Below, one piece after another: positions 39,627-50,343 of a stretch of 64,000 nt of DNA (position 1 is its first letter; the number at the start of each line of letters is the position of its first letter). This DNA comes from Thalassotalea sp. GTDB lineage: Bacteria > Pseudomonadota > Gammaproteobacteria > Enterobacterales > Alteromonadaceae. A program made the translations under genes and the position numbers. Under the pieces are notes generated by a model that saw only the letters and a list, made by a program, of their open reading frames with translations, did not search any database and was not told the DNA's origin. Where the stretch lies: the NCBI GenBank assembly GCA_022448425.1, contig JAKVCY010000114.1:1-64000 (forward strand). Reading direction: 5' to 3'.

Positions 39627-39818
39627 CGTGCTTCTACCTACAACTCATTTTCAATTTATTTTTGATAAAGATTCAAACATTATGCTGTTTTCGTTTAACC
39701 ATTCAAGCTCTAAACTCTCTATCAATTATTTGGATTGACGTTAACGAATTCGGAAGATTACTGCTATACCTGAATACACCAAAACGTCATTCCTTAACTC
39801 ACTGTTGCGGAGAAAGCT

Positions 39819-40841
39819 ATGAAAGCCATTGGTTACCTTGAATCTTTATCTATTGAACACCCTGAGGCGTTGTTGGACATAAACATTGAGCAACCCGTTG
39901 CTACTGGCCATGATCTACTTGTAAAAATAAAAGCTATCGCGGTAAACCCTGTCGACTATAAAATCCGACAGAATGTTGCACCTGAAAATGGCGACTATAA
40001 AGTCATTGGCTGGGATGCAGTAGGCGAAGTTGTAGCAACAGGTGAAGACGTTACGCTATTCCAACCGGGCGATACTGTTTTTTATGCCGGAGATCTAACA
40101 CGTTCAGGCTCCAACGCAGAGTTTCAAGTAGTTGACGAACGCATTGTTGGACGCAAGCCCAAAAGCTTAACAGACGGGGAAGCCGCTGCTTTACCATTAA
40201 CAGCGATTACTGCTTACGAGCTGCTTTTTGAGCGTCTTCAAATTCAAAAGCAAACAACAGACATCGATAAAACCGATGATATTATTTTAGTCACTGGTGC
40301 CGCTGGTGGCGTCGGTTCTATTTTATTACAGCTAATAAAGGCTTTAACGGGTGCAACTGTCATCGCAACAGCATCGAGAGAAAGCTCAGCAGACTGGGTG
40401 AGAAGCCTAGGGGCAGATTATGTAGTCGACCACTCAAAACCAATGACTGAACAAATTAATGCGTTAAACATTGGTCAAGTCACTCACATTGCAAGTTTAA
40501 CCCATACCGACAGTTACTTAGATACCTATGTAGAAGTGCTAAAACCAGGTGGCAAGCTTGCGTTAATTGATGACCCGCAAACATTAGATGTGAGCAAGCT
40601 AAAGCCAAAATCTATTTCTCTGCACTGGGAATTTATGTTCACACGCTCAATGTTTCAAACAGACGATATGGTGGCACAGCATAAACTACTTAACCATGTG
40701 GCAGACCTCGTCGACCAAGGACTAGTTAAAACAACCGTAGGCAAACACCTAGGCAAAATCAGCGCTAGTAACTTAGTCAAGGCACACGCCGAACTAGAAT
40801 CAGGTAGGTCGATTGGAAAAATTGTATTGGAAGGTTTTTAG
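39819..40841 (+). CDS. zinc-binding alcohol dehydrogenase family / quinone oxidoreductase-like protein
   Basis: MKAIGYLESLSIEHPEALLDINIEQP...VTGAAGGVGSILLQLIKALTGATVIATASR. Confidence 0.9.
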   Translation: MKAIGYLESLSIEHPEALLDINIEQPVATGHDLLVKIKAIAVNPVDYKIRQNVAPENGDYKVIGWDAVGEVVATGEDVTLFQPGDTVFYAGDLTRSGSNAEFQVVDERIVGRKPKSLTDGEAAALPLTAITAYELLFERLQIQKQTTDIDKTDDIILVTGAAGGVGSILLQLIKALTGATVIATASRESSADWVRSLGADYVVDHSKPMTEQINALNIGQVTHIASLTHTDSYLDTYVEVLKPGGKLALIDDPQTLDVSKLKPKSISLHWEFMFTRSMFQTDDMVAQHKLLNHVADLVDQGLVKTTVGKHLGKISASNLVKAHAELESGRSIGKIVLEGF

Positions 40842-40914
40842 TAAACATTACATTGAGAGTAGACAGTTGAAAAACCAACCTAAACCCAAATAAACAACGG
40901 ACAAGGAATTAAGC

Positions 40915-41220
40915 ATGAATGACAAGCGAACGACACCGCTAAACATAGTAGCGAATATTATCGCCAAAGAAGACAAACTAGAACTAGTAAAAAATGCGCT
41001 AGTTAAGCTAATTGAGCCAACGCGAGCAGAGCAAGGTTGCATCAACTATGATTTGCATCAAGACAATGAAAACCCTGCACATTTTATGTTTTTTGAAAAT
41101 TGGTCATCGCGAGAACTGTGGCAGCAACACATGAATAACCAGCATTTAGCAGATTACCTTGAAGAAACTGAAGGCGCTGTCGACAGCTTTACCGTTAATG
41201 AAATGACTTACGTAAACTAG
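40915..41220 (+). CDS. putative quinol monooxygenase (ABM domain, YgiN-like)
   Basis: IEPTRAEQGCINYDLHQDNENPAHFMFFENWSSRELWQQHMNNQHL. Confidence 0.88.
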   Translation: MNDKRTTPLNIVANIIAKEDKLELVKNALVKLIEPTRAEQGCINYDLHQDNENPAHFMFFENWSSRELWQQHMNNQHLADYLEETEGAVDSFTVNEMTYVN

Positions 41221-41302
41221 GTCTTTTCAGCTAAACACAAGGGTTAAATTAAGGCAATAGAATCAGCCGCCTTTTGAAGAGAACTAAAGACGAGAGAAAA
41301 CG

Positions 41303-41578
41303 ATGAATATTAAAGAAGTGTTGGAACAACGCCATTCTACGAAAGAATTCGATACCGATAAAAAGCTAAGCCCAGAGTAAGTCGAGCAAGTAAAAGCAAT
41401 GCTGCAACTAAGCCCTAACAGCACCAATCTGCAGCCATGGCACTTTATTATTGCTGACAGTGAAGCAGGTAAACAGCGCATTGCATCGAGCACCGAAGGC
41501 TTATATCAATTCAACACCAGCAAAATTTTAGATGCTTCACATGTAGTCGTGTTTTGTTCGCGCTTAAGTGCAGAATAA
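41303..41578 (+). pseudogene. nitroreductase (NfsB-like), in-frame stop and 3' truncation
   Basis: MNIKEVLEQRHSTKEFDTDKKLSPE*VEQVKAMLQLSPNSTNLQPWHFIIADSEAGKQRIASSTEGLYQFNTSKILDASHVVVFCSRLSAE*; TAA at 41378-41380. Confidence 0.85.
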
Positions 41579-41649
41579 ATGCGTCAAAGGGTAACTCTCA
41601 GGCATTTTTATGTATTTTCAGAATAAATACTGAAAATTGCGCTACGCTT

Positions 41650-43737
41650 ATGGGTATGAATCAATTGTTAAGCCCTAATCCAGAAATGAATCACATTTGG
41701 CACAGCATTTTCGCCAAAGCCAAGGATCCAATAGTGATCTTTTCAAAAAATAAAATTAGCGACTGTAATCAAGCAGCGGTCGATTTTTTTGAATTAAGCA
41801 GTATTGAAGAGTTTATAGCAACAAATCCAAGCGCCTTATATCCAGAATATCAGCCTGATGGTCGAAGCTCTTTCGAGAAAGCCAAGCACATGTTTGCACT
41901 AAGCAAGAAACGTGGCTCGCATCAGTTCTTCTGGGTTCACCAAAGCGCAAATCAAACACTTAAGCGTGTTTTGGTCCGTCTAACCGATATATCTACCGAT
42001 GGCGACGAAATCTTCTTCGGTCAACTTTACAGCCTTAAAGACCCAAAAGAATTGCTGTGGGACGACGTAGACAAATTAAGTACGTCAAATCAGCAGTTAA
42101 TCAAGCAACTTAACCAACCACTTTCGCAAACAGGCAACAACCAGAGTGAATATGAATTGTTGCACCAACACAAGCGCGCTTTAGATGTAAGCGCTATTGT
42201 CTCTAAAACAGACGTAAATGGCGTCATCACATACGTTAACGATTATTTTTGTAATATCTCCGGCTACGCTCGAGAAGAACTGCTGGGCAAAACCCACAAC
42301 ATTGTCAACCACCCCGAAATGCCAAAAGAAGTGTTTGCCGAACTATGGCAAACCATCTTAGGAGGCAATGTGTGGCAGGGGGTTATTCAAAACAAAACCA
42401 AAACGGGTCAAGCCTATTTTGTTTCAAGTACCATCACGCCAATCCTTAATGACAGTAATGAAATTAGTGAATTTATTTCGATTCGTCACGACATTACTGA
42501 GTTGTATGAGAAAGAAAACATTATTTTGTCGAGCATGACAGATCACGAAACCAAACTCGGCAATAAAGTAAAGCTTCTGAACGAGATAAGAACAGGAAAA
42601 TATAGTCAATTAGCTTTGTGTCGAGTGAACGAATTCTTGAATATTCAGCGCGTATACACCAACCAGAACTATCTAACCTTATTAAATGAACTGGTCTCAT
42701 TTATTAAAAAAAACCTGCCTGACGGCATTGATTTGTTTCGAGTTAACGAAAATTTATTTGGATTATTACTGAGAAAAACGGCATACGAGCTAGACCTAAC
42801 CGTTTACAGCAAAGAGCTCAATAAAGCGGTAAATCGTCACAAGTTTAAATTCAATAAAATAAAAATATCGCTGTCGACCACGATAGGGATTAGCGACATA
42901 GATAACACTGATAAGAGTTTTAGCGATGCATCTTTGGCGCTAAGCTATGCCCGCAAGCACAACCTGCAAGTTAGCCTGTTTCAGAAGAACAATAACTTAC
43001 AAGGGGAAGTATTAAACTCACTCATTTGGGTGCAAAAGCTAACCGATGCCATCAAACAAAATGGTTTTTCCATTTTTGGTCAAGAAATCTATGACCAGCG
43101 CGGAGATTACTACTCCACCGAGATTCTGATGAGATATAAAGACGTCGAACAAAACCGTTTCGTATCTCCGGCTCTTTATTTAGATTATGCCCGACAAGCT
43201 AAACTCTACGATGCAATAAGCCAAACCATTATTATTAAAGCATTCGGTTTTTGTCTTTACCATCAACAACGTATTTCAATCAATATTGAGTATGATGATA
43301 TCGCGAACGAAGCCACAAAAAATCTAATTTTTACCATGTTGAGGCAAACGCGCTTAGGACATCTAATAACGTTTGAGTTAGTCGAATCACAACGTTTTGA
43401 CATGGAAAGTGAGCGGTTGGCAGAGTTCCTTAACGAACTAAAAACCTTTGGTTGCTCAATCGCTGTTGATGACTTTGGCACTGGTTACTCAAACTTTGAT
43501 TACTTAACAAGGCTTCCAGTGGACCTTATCAAAATCGACGGTTCACTTGTTAAAGACATTATTGAGAATGAGAAACACCAAGCGATTGTTAAGTCTATCG
43601 TCAGTTTTGCCCACGAGTTAGGTATCGAAGTTGTAGGCGAATTTGTCGCTTCAAAAGCAATTAGCGACTGCCTTACAAAACTAAATGTCGACTACTTACA
43701 AGGCTTTTACCTAGATGAGCCGCAACGCCTCCTTTAA
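41650..43737 (+). CDS. PAS-PAS-degenerate GGDEF-EAL domain protein
   Basis: Two PAS-like regions; no GGDEF motif; EAL-like region with TEILMRYKDV, DDFGTGYSNFDYLTRLPVDLIKIDG, LQGFYLDEP. The upstream TTG start overlaps the nfsB ruin; ATG 41650 preferred. Confidence 0.8.
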   Translation: MGMNQLLSPNPEMNHIWHSIFAKAKDPIVIFSKNKISDCNQAAVDFFELSSIEEFIATNPSALYPEYQPDGRSSFEKAKHMFALSKKRGSHQFFWVHQSANQTLKRVLVRLTDISTDGDEIFFGQLYSLKDPKELLWDDVDKLSTSNQQLIKQLNQPLSQTGNNQSEYELLHQHKRALDVSAIVSKTDVNGVITYVNDYFCNISGYAREELLGKTHNIVNHPEMPKEVFAELWQTILGGNVWQGVIQNKTKTGQAYFVSSTITPILNDSNEISEFISIRHDITELYEKENIILSSMTDHETKLGNKVKLLNEIRTGKYSQLALCRVNEFLNIQRVYTNQNYLTLLNELVSFIKKNLPDGIDLFRVNENLFGLLLRKTAYELDLTVYSKELNKAVNRHKFKFNKIKISLSTTIGISDIDNTDKSFSDASLALSYARKHNLQVSLFQKNNNLQGEVLNSLIWVQKLTDAIKQNGFSIFGQEIYDQRGDYYSTEILMRYKDVEQNRFVSPALYLDYARQAKLYDAISQTIIIKAFGFCLYHQQRISINIEYDDIANEATKNLIFTMLRQTRLGHLITFELVESQRFDMESERLAEFLNELKTFGCSIAVDDFGTGYSNFDYLTRLPVDLIKIDGSLVKDIIENEKHQAIVKSIVSFAHELGIEVVGEFVASKAISDCLTKLNVDYLQGFYLDEPQRLL

Positions 43738-43812
43738 AAGGGCGTATCTGCATTTCAGCACGTTCAAGTTATAACGCTAACAGCTAAACATATTCTCGAA
43801 ATACGGTCATAA

Positions 43813-43847
43813 AAAAGCCGCAGTGAAATACACTCAAAGCGGCTTTT
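43813..43847. terminator. bidirectional intrinsic terminator
   Basis: AAAAGCCGC ... GCGGCTTTT. Confidence 0.75.
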
Positions 43848-43870
43848 ACTATTGAAATAGTGGTTTTTTA

Positions 43871-46800
43871 CTAGTGTGCGGTGGCGTTTGGTTGATCCTT
43901 AAGGATTGCCACCAACAGCGCAGGTAAAAAGGTTAATGTCAACAGAGTGGACACCATGATGCCGCTCAACACAATAACGCCGACACCACGATATAACTCA
44001 GTACCTTCACCAGGAATAAGTACTAAAGGCGCAAGGCCAAAAATAGTGGTAGCCGTCGACATAAGAATTGGCTTTAAACGTTTACTGAGTGCCGCAAACA
44101 CCGCCTCTTTCACCTGCATTTCCTGTGATTGAATAAATCGTCGAGTTTGGTCAACAATTAAGATAGGGTTATTAACCACGGTCCCCAATAAAATGAGGAA
44201 ACCAAGCATAGTGATCATATCAAATGGCTGATGATATGCAGGCAGCCCTACGCCAGACAACACGCTATTGAAGCCGTTAACCAGAATAAGCCCCAATAAG
44301 CCACCTGCCATGCCCAGAGGAACCGTCGCCAATATGAATAGCGGGTAACGCCAATGCGTAAATATTGCCACCAATAGCAAGTAGCTCAATACCAACGCGA
44401 TGACAAAGTTCCCTGATAAGGAGGCCTTAGTCGCTTCAAGTTGGTCAGCGGCACCACTAATACTTACTTTAATGCCTTGAGCGATTTTACCCTCTCGCCA
44501 AAGCGTCGGCAGCAGCTTCTCTCTCACCATTTGCTCGGCCGTCTCGAGCGCTAGCTCACGTGGAGGAATAATATAGACAGTCACCGTGCGATTACCGTCA
44601 ACACGACGTACCGAATTACTATTCTTGCTTTCAATAAGATCCGCCAGTGCGTGCAAAGGTAAAATATTACCATCAGGCGTTACAATGGGTGTGCTGGCAA
44701 GCTGGTCGAGATTTTGCTCGTTGCCAGCTCCACTAAACATAAAGATATCGACTTTGTCATCATTAAGTATGAACTCATCAACGTAAGCACCATCACTCAT
44801 AGCAGCCACAGCATAACCAAAGTCGCTATTGTCGATACCAAGCTCAGCCAAACGTTGCCACCTCGGCTGAATTTCAATAAGCGGCTGTTCAAGTGTTAGT
44901 GAACCGGGATCAGAATTTATCTGAGGGTTCTCAAATACAACATTGGCTTGTTGGTAAACCGCTTCAGCGGCTTGGTACAACTCCAGTATATTACTACCCG
45001 CAATATCGACAGCAACCGCCCTCGTGCCACCATCATTACTAGAAATAATAGAACCACGTGAAGAGAATGCACGCATCCCTTCGTAACTTCTAAACTTCTC
45101 GGTAACGGCGTCCATCATTTCGTTGATATTGCTAGCATCAACGGGAGCACTCAAGAACCAAATACGTCCAACCGAAACCGACATATTGTAATACTCAAGC
45201 GGTGGCATATTTGTTTTACCAGTGTCAAAATCGGCACTATCGGCATTCACGAATTGGTCAAAGTATTTCCTTAGTTCACTGCCTATCTTCTTCATCTCAG
45301 AGAGATTATAACTTGGCGGCGCAATCATCATCGAGAATGCTTTCGGCTCTTCACCTTCTGGCAAATACTCTGCGGCTGGCATCAAGCTATAAGCAGCCCC
45401 TAAAATGACCAAAACAAATGCCGCTGAAGCAATACGTGCTTGACTAACAGTGCGTGTAAATATTTTGGCTAAGCTCAACCATTTATCAGACAAAGTAAAT
45501 TGTTTCCCTTGCTTTAAATCTGCCTTCTTGCCTAAATTTGCCAACGCCACAGGGACAACAAAAATAGCGATTAACATTGACGCGATAATCGCGCCTGAGA
45601 TTGCAATAGCGATGTCTGAATAAAGCTGACCAGCTTCTTGTTGAATGAACAAGATAGGCGCAAATACCAATACCGTTGTCGCCGTTGAAGCCAGCACTGC
45701 CGGCCAAACTTCGGTGACTCCATTTATCGCCGCTTGTATTTTGCTCACGCCTTGACGCTTCGCTTGTACAATTGACTCCAACACCACGATGGTATTATCG
45801 ACAGTCATGCCAATAGCAAAGGCAACACCAGCAAGTGAAATGACGTTAATTGTTCGACCAAAGGCCATCAGTGAAAAGAATGCTGCAATGGTACACAGCG
45901 GAATACCTAAAACCCCCACTAGCGTCGCTTTACCCGAGCGAAGGAAGAAGTACATCACTAGTGTCGCCAGCAATGCCCCAAGAGCAAGGTTGGTCCATAC
46001 ATTTTCTAGCGAGCTACGAACATATTTAACGTCGTCACTGGTAAGGATAAGCTCTAAGCCATTTTGAACTAATAGTTCTTGGTTAATATCTTCCACTAAT
46101 GGCAGCATTGCGTCTTTAATCGCTAACACATTAGAACCACTTTCACGGCGAATCGATAAGCTGATCGTTCGTTCGCCATCTTTAAATGATAAGCCGCGAG
46201 TTTCAAAGTGATCTAAGGTCACCGTAGCAACATCTTTAAGTAAAATATTCGCGTTGTCTTTTCGACTGATGATTAAATTCTCAAGCTCGCTAAGTTCTTC
46301 AAATCGTCCAATAACGCGCAGTAAATAACGACTTTTACCACTTTCGATATCACCAGCAGAGCTGTCAGAATTTCTATTTCGGATAGCACTGCGCAGTTCA
46401 GGTAGGCTAATACCGCGCTGTGCTAGACGGGCTGCGTCTACTTTAATTTGAATCTGTCGTTGAGCACCGCCACCCACACCCACTTCGGATACGCCAGAAA
46501 CGCTTTCCATACGAGGCCTGATAAAGTCGTCAGCAAAGTCTCTTAGTAAATCCGCATCAAGTTGTAGCGGATTGCCTTTAACAGGCTTGAGGACGAAGTA
46601 CATAAACGCATTGCCAGAAAAAGAACTAGAAAAAAGTCTTGGCTGGTCAACATTTTCGGGATATGCAGGTACTTGGCTAAGCGCATTGTTCACGCGAATC
46701 AATGCATCGTTTGCATCAACACCAAAAGGAAATTCGAGCTCGATATTAGCCTCACCCATTTCAGCATATGACACCATGCGCGTAAGGTTTGGCAAGCTGC

Positions 46801-47008
46801 GCAGGTAACGTTCCTGCTCTATCAATATTTCTTTTTCAACATCTTGTGGTGTTGCACCAGGCCAACCTGTCTGCACGGTAATCGTTCGCACTTCAAGGTC
46901 AGGGATCATTTGAACAGGAATGTTAAGGGCGCTAACCAGCCCTAAAATGGTGGTGATAAGCACCACCACAGCAACTAAAATCCCTCGATTTACTGCGGCA
47001 GCAATCAT
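43871..47008 (-). CDS. efflux RND transporter permease
   Basis: 1045 aa; TVQTGWPGATPQDVEKEI; GVAFAIGMTVDNTIVVLE. Confidence 0.92.
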   Translation of the reverse strand: MIAAAVNRGILVAVVVLITTILGLVSALNIPVQMIPDLEVRTITVQTGWPGATPQDVEKEILIEQERYLRSLPNLTRMVSYAEMGEANIELEFPFGVDANDALIRVNNALSQVPAYPENVDQPRLFSSSFSGNAFMYFVLKPVKGNPLQLDADLLRDFADDFIRPRMESVSGVSEVGVGGGAQRQIQIKVDAARLAQRGISLPELRSAIRNRNSDSSAGDIESGKSRYLLRVIGRFEELSELENLIISRKDNANILLKDVATVTLDHFETRGLSFKDGERTISLSIRRESGSNVLAIKDAMLPLVEDINQELLVQNGLELILTSDDVKYVRSSLENVWTNLALGALLATLVMYFFLRSGKATLVGVLGIPLCTIAAFFSLMAFGRTINVISLAGVAFAIGMTVDNTIVVLESIVQAKRQGVSKIQAAINGVTEVWPAVLASTATTVLVFAPILFIQQEAGQLYSDIAIAISGAIIASMLIAIFVVPVALANLGKKADLKQGKQFTLSDKWLSLAKIFTRTVSQARIASAAFVLVILGAAYSLMPAAEYLPEGEEPKAFSMMIAPPSYNLSEMKKIGSELRKYFDQFVNADSADFDTGKTNMPPLEYYNMSVSVGRIWFLSAPVDASNINEMMDAVTEKFRSYEGMRAFSSRGSIISSNDGGTRAVAVDIAGSNILELYQAAEAVYQQANVVFENPQINSDPGSLTLEQPLIEIQPRWQRLAELGIDNSDFGYAVAAMSDGAYVDEFILNDDKVDIFMFSGAGNEQNLDQLASTPIVTPDGNILPLHALADLIESKNSNSVRRVDGNRTVTVYIIPPRELALETAEQMVREKLLPTLWREGKIAQGIKVSISGAADQLEATKASLSGNFVIALVLSYLLLVAIFTHWRYPLFILATVPLGMAGGLLGLILVNGFNSVLSGVGLPAYHQPFDMITMLGFLILLGTVVNNPILIVDQTRRFIQSQEMQVKEAVFAALSKRLKPILMSTATTIFGLAPLVLIPGEGTELYRGVGVIVLSGIMVSTLLTLTFLPALLVAILKDQPNATAH

Positions 47009-48123
47009 TATTGATTACCACGCGATAATGACTTGTTTGAAGGTTTAGTACGGACTGATTCATTGTCTTTTAACAATGCTACACCACTAACTACAACACT
47101 TGCCTGGTTAGGCACGCCAGTCACGGCTACCCAGTCCCCCTGTTGCGTTACTGTTTGAATCAGGTGACGTTGTGTTTTACCTCCCACAACCGAGAATACA
47201 CTTTGACCGCCATCTGGATGCTGTTTTATCGCAGACTTAGGCAACCAAACGGTTTCCTGTTCACTGGCTGGCACACTAATTTCAGCCATCGCAGACATTC
47301 CCGCCATAAAGTTTTTATTATCCGGAAGATAAACGAGTCCAGTCACAGTGCGATTACTGCTATCAGCGACTGCCACAATACGGTTTAAGGTTGCATCGAT
47401 AGCCTCAGCCTGAGTGAAATCTGGAGTTACCTTTACCGCAACACCGTCGCTTGAACTGAGCGCCAATAAGTACTCTTGAGGAATTGCTACATTAAGCCTT
47501 AAATCGTCTTGTTTTACCAAGTTAAAGACTGGCGTTTGCTGTGTAACCCACTCACCCAAGTTCACATAGCGCTTAGCAATAACACCTGAAAATGGCGCAT
47601 ACAACGTATGACGGTCAAGCGTCTCCTTTTCTTTCGCTAGCAATGCCTTTTCACGACTAAGCTCTGCCTTGGCAATATCTACATCTGCTTGACGCTCTGC
47701 CATCAAGGTTTCTGCCACTAGCTGTTGTTTGGACAAGGTGATAATTTCCGCCAACAAACGATCAGCTTCTGTTAGTGCGGCTTTTGCAGCTGCGACTGAT
47801 GCTTGCTGCTGAGCGACACCGTGTTTGGCAAGTTCGGTGTCTAGCACTAATAGCTTATCGCCCGGTTTTACTAAATCTCCAACTTCCACTGATAGCTCAG
47901 CAACAACACCTGACTCGAGTTGCGCTAATTGCGCATTTTGTGTTGCCTCAACTGTACCAATTAACGTTAAGGTTGCTAGAGATGTATCTGCTTCTGCCTT
48001 TATGATTTCCACTTCAGCTGGCTGAGTATTTGCATTTGCTACTGCGCTGTAACTTGTGAATGACATTAAGACTAAACAGCCAAGCAGGTAACAAGATTTT
48101 ATGGGGGACGTAATCTTTCTCAT
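47008..48123 (-). CDS. efflux RND transporter periplasmic adaptor
   Basis: LIGTVEATQNAQLAQLESGVVAELSVEVGDLVKPGDKLLVLD; TAATG coupling to permease. Confidence 0.9.
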   Translation of the reverse strand: MRKITSPIKSCYLLGCLVLMSFTSYSAVANANTQPAEVEIIKAEADTSLATLTLIGTVEATQNAQLAQLESGVVAELSVEVGDLVKPGDKLLVLDTELAKHGVAQQQASVAAAKAALTEADRLLAEIITLSKQQLVAETLMAERQADVDIAKAELSREKALLAKEKETLDRHTLYAPFSGVIAKRYVNLGEWVTQQTPVFNLVKQDDLRLNVAIPQEYLLALSSSDGVAVKVTPDFTQAEAIDATLNRIVAVADSSNRTVTGLVYLPDNKNFMAGMSAMAEISVPASEQETVWLPKSAIKQHPDGGQSVFSVVGGKTQRHLIQTVTQQGDWVAVTGVPNQASVVVSGVALLKDNESVRTKPSNKSLSRGNQ

Positions 48124-48146
48124 GAATACCTTTTAAAACTCTAAAC

Positions 48147-48165
48147 GATAATTATTTTCATTAAA
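48147..48165. promoter_or_regulatory. weak Fur-box-like sequence upstream of RND operon
   Basis: GATAATTATTTTCATTAAA, 14/19 by hand against GATAATGATAATCATTATC. Confidence 0.3.
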
Positions 48166-48457
48166 GTATATTATCTTAATCTAGATCTCAGTCAATTTGC
48201 GACGACTAACTTACTGATTACGATAAACGAATAGTAACAATTTAAGTCAATAGTTAGTTTAGAGCTAGTTCGCTGTTTTACATTAATTTGATATTCGTTT
48301 GGTGGTTATTTGTTTGGTATTAGTTAGGTGCTAGCTTGATGGGCGAATTAGAATCGCCCTGCCAGATACATAAGAAAAGCCTAGTATGACAAGCTAATGG
48401 TAAGAAAAGTTAATAGGAAGAGAAAATATCTTGCCGACCACGCCGGCAAGTGAGTTA

Positions 48458-48973
48458 TTAGAGTAATTCTTTGACAATAAGTTTCAGCAGATACGTCTCG
48501 CGCTCAATCGACATACCTTTTTTATCACTTTCAGCAATAGTCTTTTGATTGTGCGAAATCGCTTTGTGAATATTCATCCATACCGGACGCATACCATTGT
48601 TTATCTCATGCGCTTCAAGAGATGTCTCTTTCAGTGTCGAATCAATATTACAGGTATAACAATAAGACAGCATATGTATCGCATCAGCATCGTCTTTGTA
48701 CCAAGGTCGGTATTCTTCATAAAGGCCAAATGGACTTATGTTGGTAATATTTTGTGCGCCAGTTTCCTCTGACAGTTCACGTTTTAAACCGTCAATTTTA
48801 TTCTCACCTTCATCAATACCGCCGCCAGGCAGAGAATAGTCGTGATAACGCTCAGTAAATAGCAATAGGATATTCTCACCATCGAGCACAATGGCTCGAG
48901 TCGCTTCTCGAGTGAAATAGCTCGCTTTATCTAGATTTACCGCCGGATGAATAGTTTGTCTCAAGTTACGCAT
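48458..48973 (-). CDS. NUDIX hydrolase
   Basis: LPGGGIDEGENKIDGLKRELSEETGA. Confidence 0.92.
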   Translation of the reverse strand: MRNLRQTIHPAVNLDKASYFTREATRAIVLDGENILLLFTERYHDYSLPGGGIDEGENKIDGLKRELSEETGAQNITNISPFGLYEEYRPWYKDDADAIHMLSYCYTCNIDSTLKETSLEAHEINNGMRPVWMNIHKAISHNQKTIAESDKKGMSIERETYLLKLIVKELL

Positions 48974-49193
48974 TAATAATTCACTATCAGTTGTTCATAA
49001 AAGAAAACAATCAAAGGGCGCGTAGTGTAAAGCCTATTACTGTTAATGCCTACGCAAAATCTATTTATTATTCATCGAAATTTAATATTTCTCTGCTAGT
49101 TTTAGCGCTATATTTGGATAGGTTGCGTCCGCGTTATCCTAAACAGCACGTATAGATGTTACTCGTACTCATTCGACAAACCGAAATCCACTC

Positions 49194-50036
49194 ATGCGCA
49201 AGATAAAGACCGCTAGCGGCATAACACTTCATTATCAAGATAGAGGAAAAAAGTCTCAGCCAACCATTGTATTAATCGTGGGGCTAGGCGCACATATGAC
49301 AGTTTGGCCAGATGAGCTGTACTTTGGTCTTGTAGAAAATGGATTTCGGGTTATCCGATTTGATAATCGAGATGTTGGACTGTATAGCCAGTTTGATAGC
49401 TACGGCAAACCTAACCTGCTGAAAACTTGGTTAGGTAGAAAGCTACCTCTTAGAAACTCCCTTCTCTATACACTCGAGGACATGGCGAACGATGTTATTG
49501 AACTAATGTCTGCGCTGAAAATAAAAAAAGCCCATTTGGTGGGCGCCTCCATGGGCGGTATGATCGCGCAAATTATTGCTGCGAAGTATAAAAAGAAAGT
49601 ACTGAGCTTAACATCAATTATGTCGACAAGCTCTTATCCAGAAGTTTCAAAGTCGAACTTAAAAGTTATGCTAAAACTTGCTAAGCGCCCATCCTCACAC
49701 AATAAAGAAGCAGCAATTCGATACAACGTAAAACTTAATCAATTGATTGGAAGCCCAGCATATCCGATAGACGAAGCTACCTTGCACCAACAAGCAACAG
49801 CGGCGGTAGAACGTCACTACAGCCCCGCAGCTTTCCAACGACAGCTCGCCGCAATCACAGCCGCTGGGTGCAGACGACAATTGGTGAAAAAGATTAAGGC
49901 CCCTACTTTAGTCATTCATGGTTCAAGAGACCCGATTATTCCCCTATGCGCAGGTGTTGATACCGCGAACAAGATTAAGAAAGCCAAACTAAAAGTAGTC
50001 GATGGCATGGGGCATGACTTCCCACCAATACCATGA
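49194..50036 (+). CDS. alpha/beta-fold hydrolase
   Basis: RFDNRDVGLYSQFD; LVGASMGGMIAQIIA; VIHGSRDPIIP; GMGHDFPP. Possibly 3' frameshifted. Confidence 0.85.
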   Translation: MRKIKTASGITLHYQDRGKKSQPTIVLIVGLGAHMTVWPDELYFGLVENGFRVIRFDNRDVGLYSQFDSYGKPNLLKTWLGRKLPLRNSLLYTLEDMANDVIELMSALKIKKAHLVGASMGGMIAQIIAAKYKKKVLSLTSIMSTSSYPEVSKSNLKVMLKLAKRPSSHNKEAAIRYNVKLNQLIGSPAYPIDEATLHQQATAAVERHYSPAAFQRQLAAITAAGCRRQLVKKIKAPTLVIHGSRDPIIPLCAGVDTANKIKKAKLKVVDGMGHDFPPIP

Positions 50037-50343
50037 ATAAAATGACAAAATGGCTAACAAAACATGTCGAGAAAGCAGAGCTAAAAAAAGAGCAAAGAAA
50101 GCAGAAAAAACTATCAAGCCTAACCAGCAAAATTGATTTGAAATAGACCTTATCTCACGAATAGGCCAACCTTGATCTAAATTTGAAGCAAAGATCGTCT
50201 TGAATAAGCTTTGAACAACACTTGATTTTCTGTGACTGGGTATAAGTATTTTAATTCACCAAGTTGCTATCTTATTGGTCTTGTTGCATTATTTCCCACC
50301 GTATCTAGCAGCCTTCATCAAGATCCCTTGAAAGAAAACGATC

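Noticed and set aside
41284-41493. Minus-strand ORF opposite the nfsB ruin, and similar small antisense ORFs in the track.
   Set aside because: They overlap better supported coding sequence and show no family features.
50277-50300. GGTCTTGTTGCATTATTTC resembles the terminal repeat of some IS5-family elements.
   Set aside because: No matching second end or transposase coding sequence nearby.
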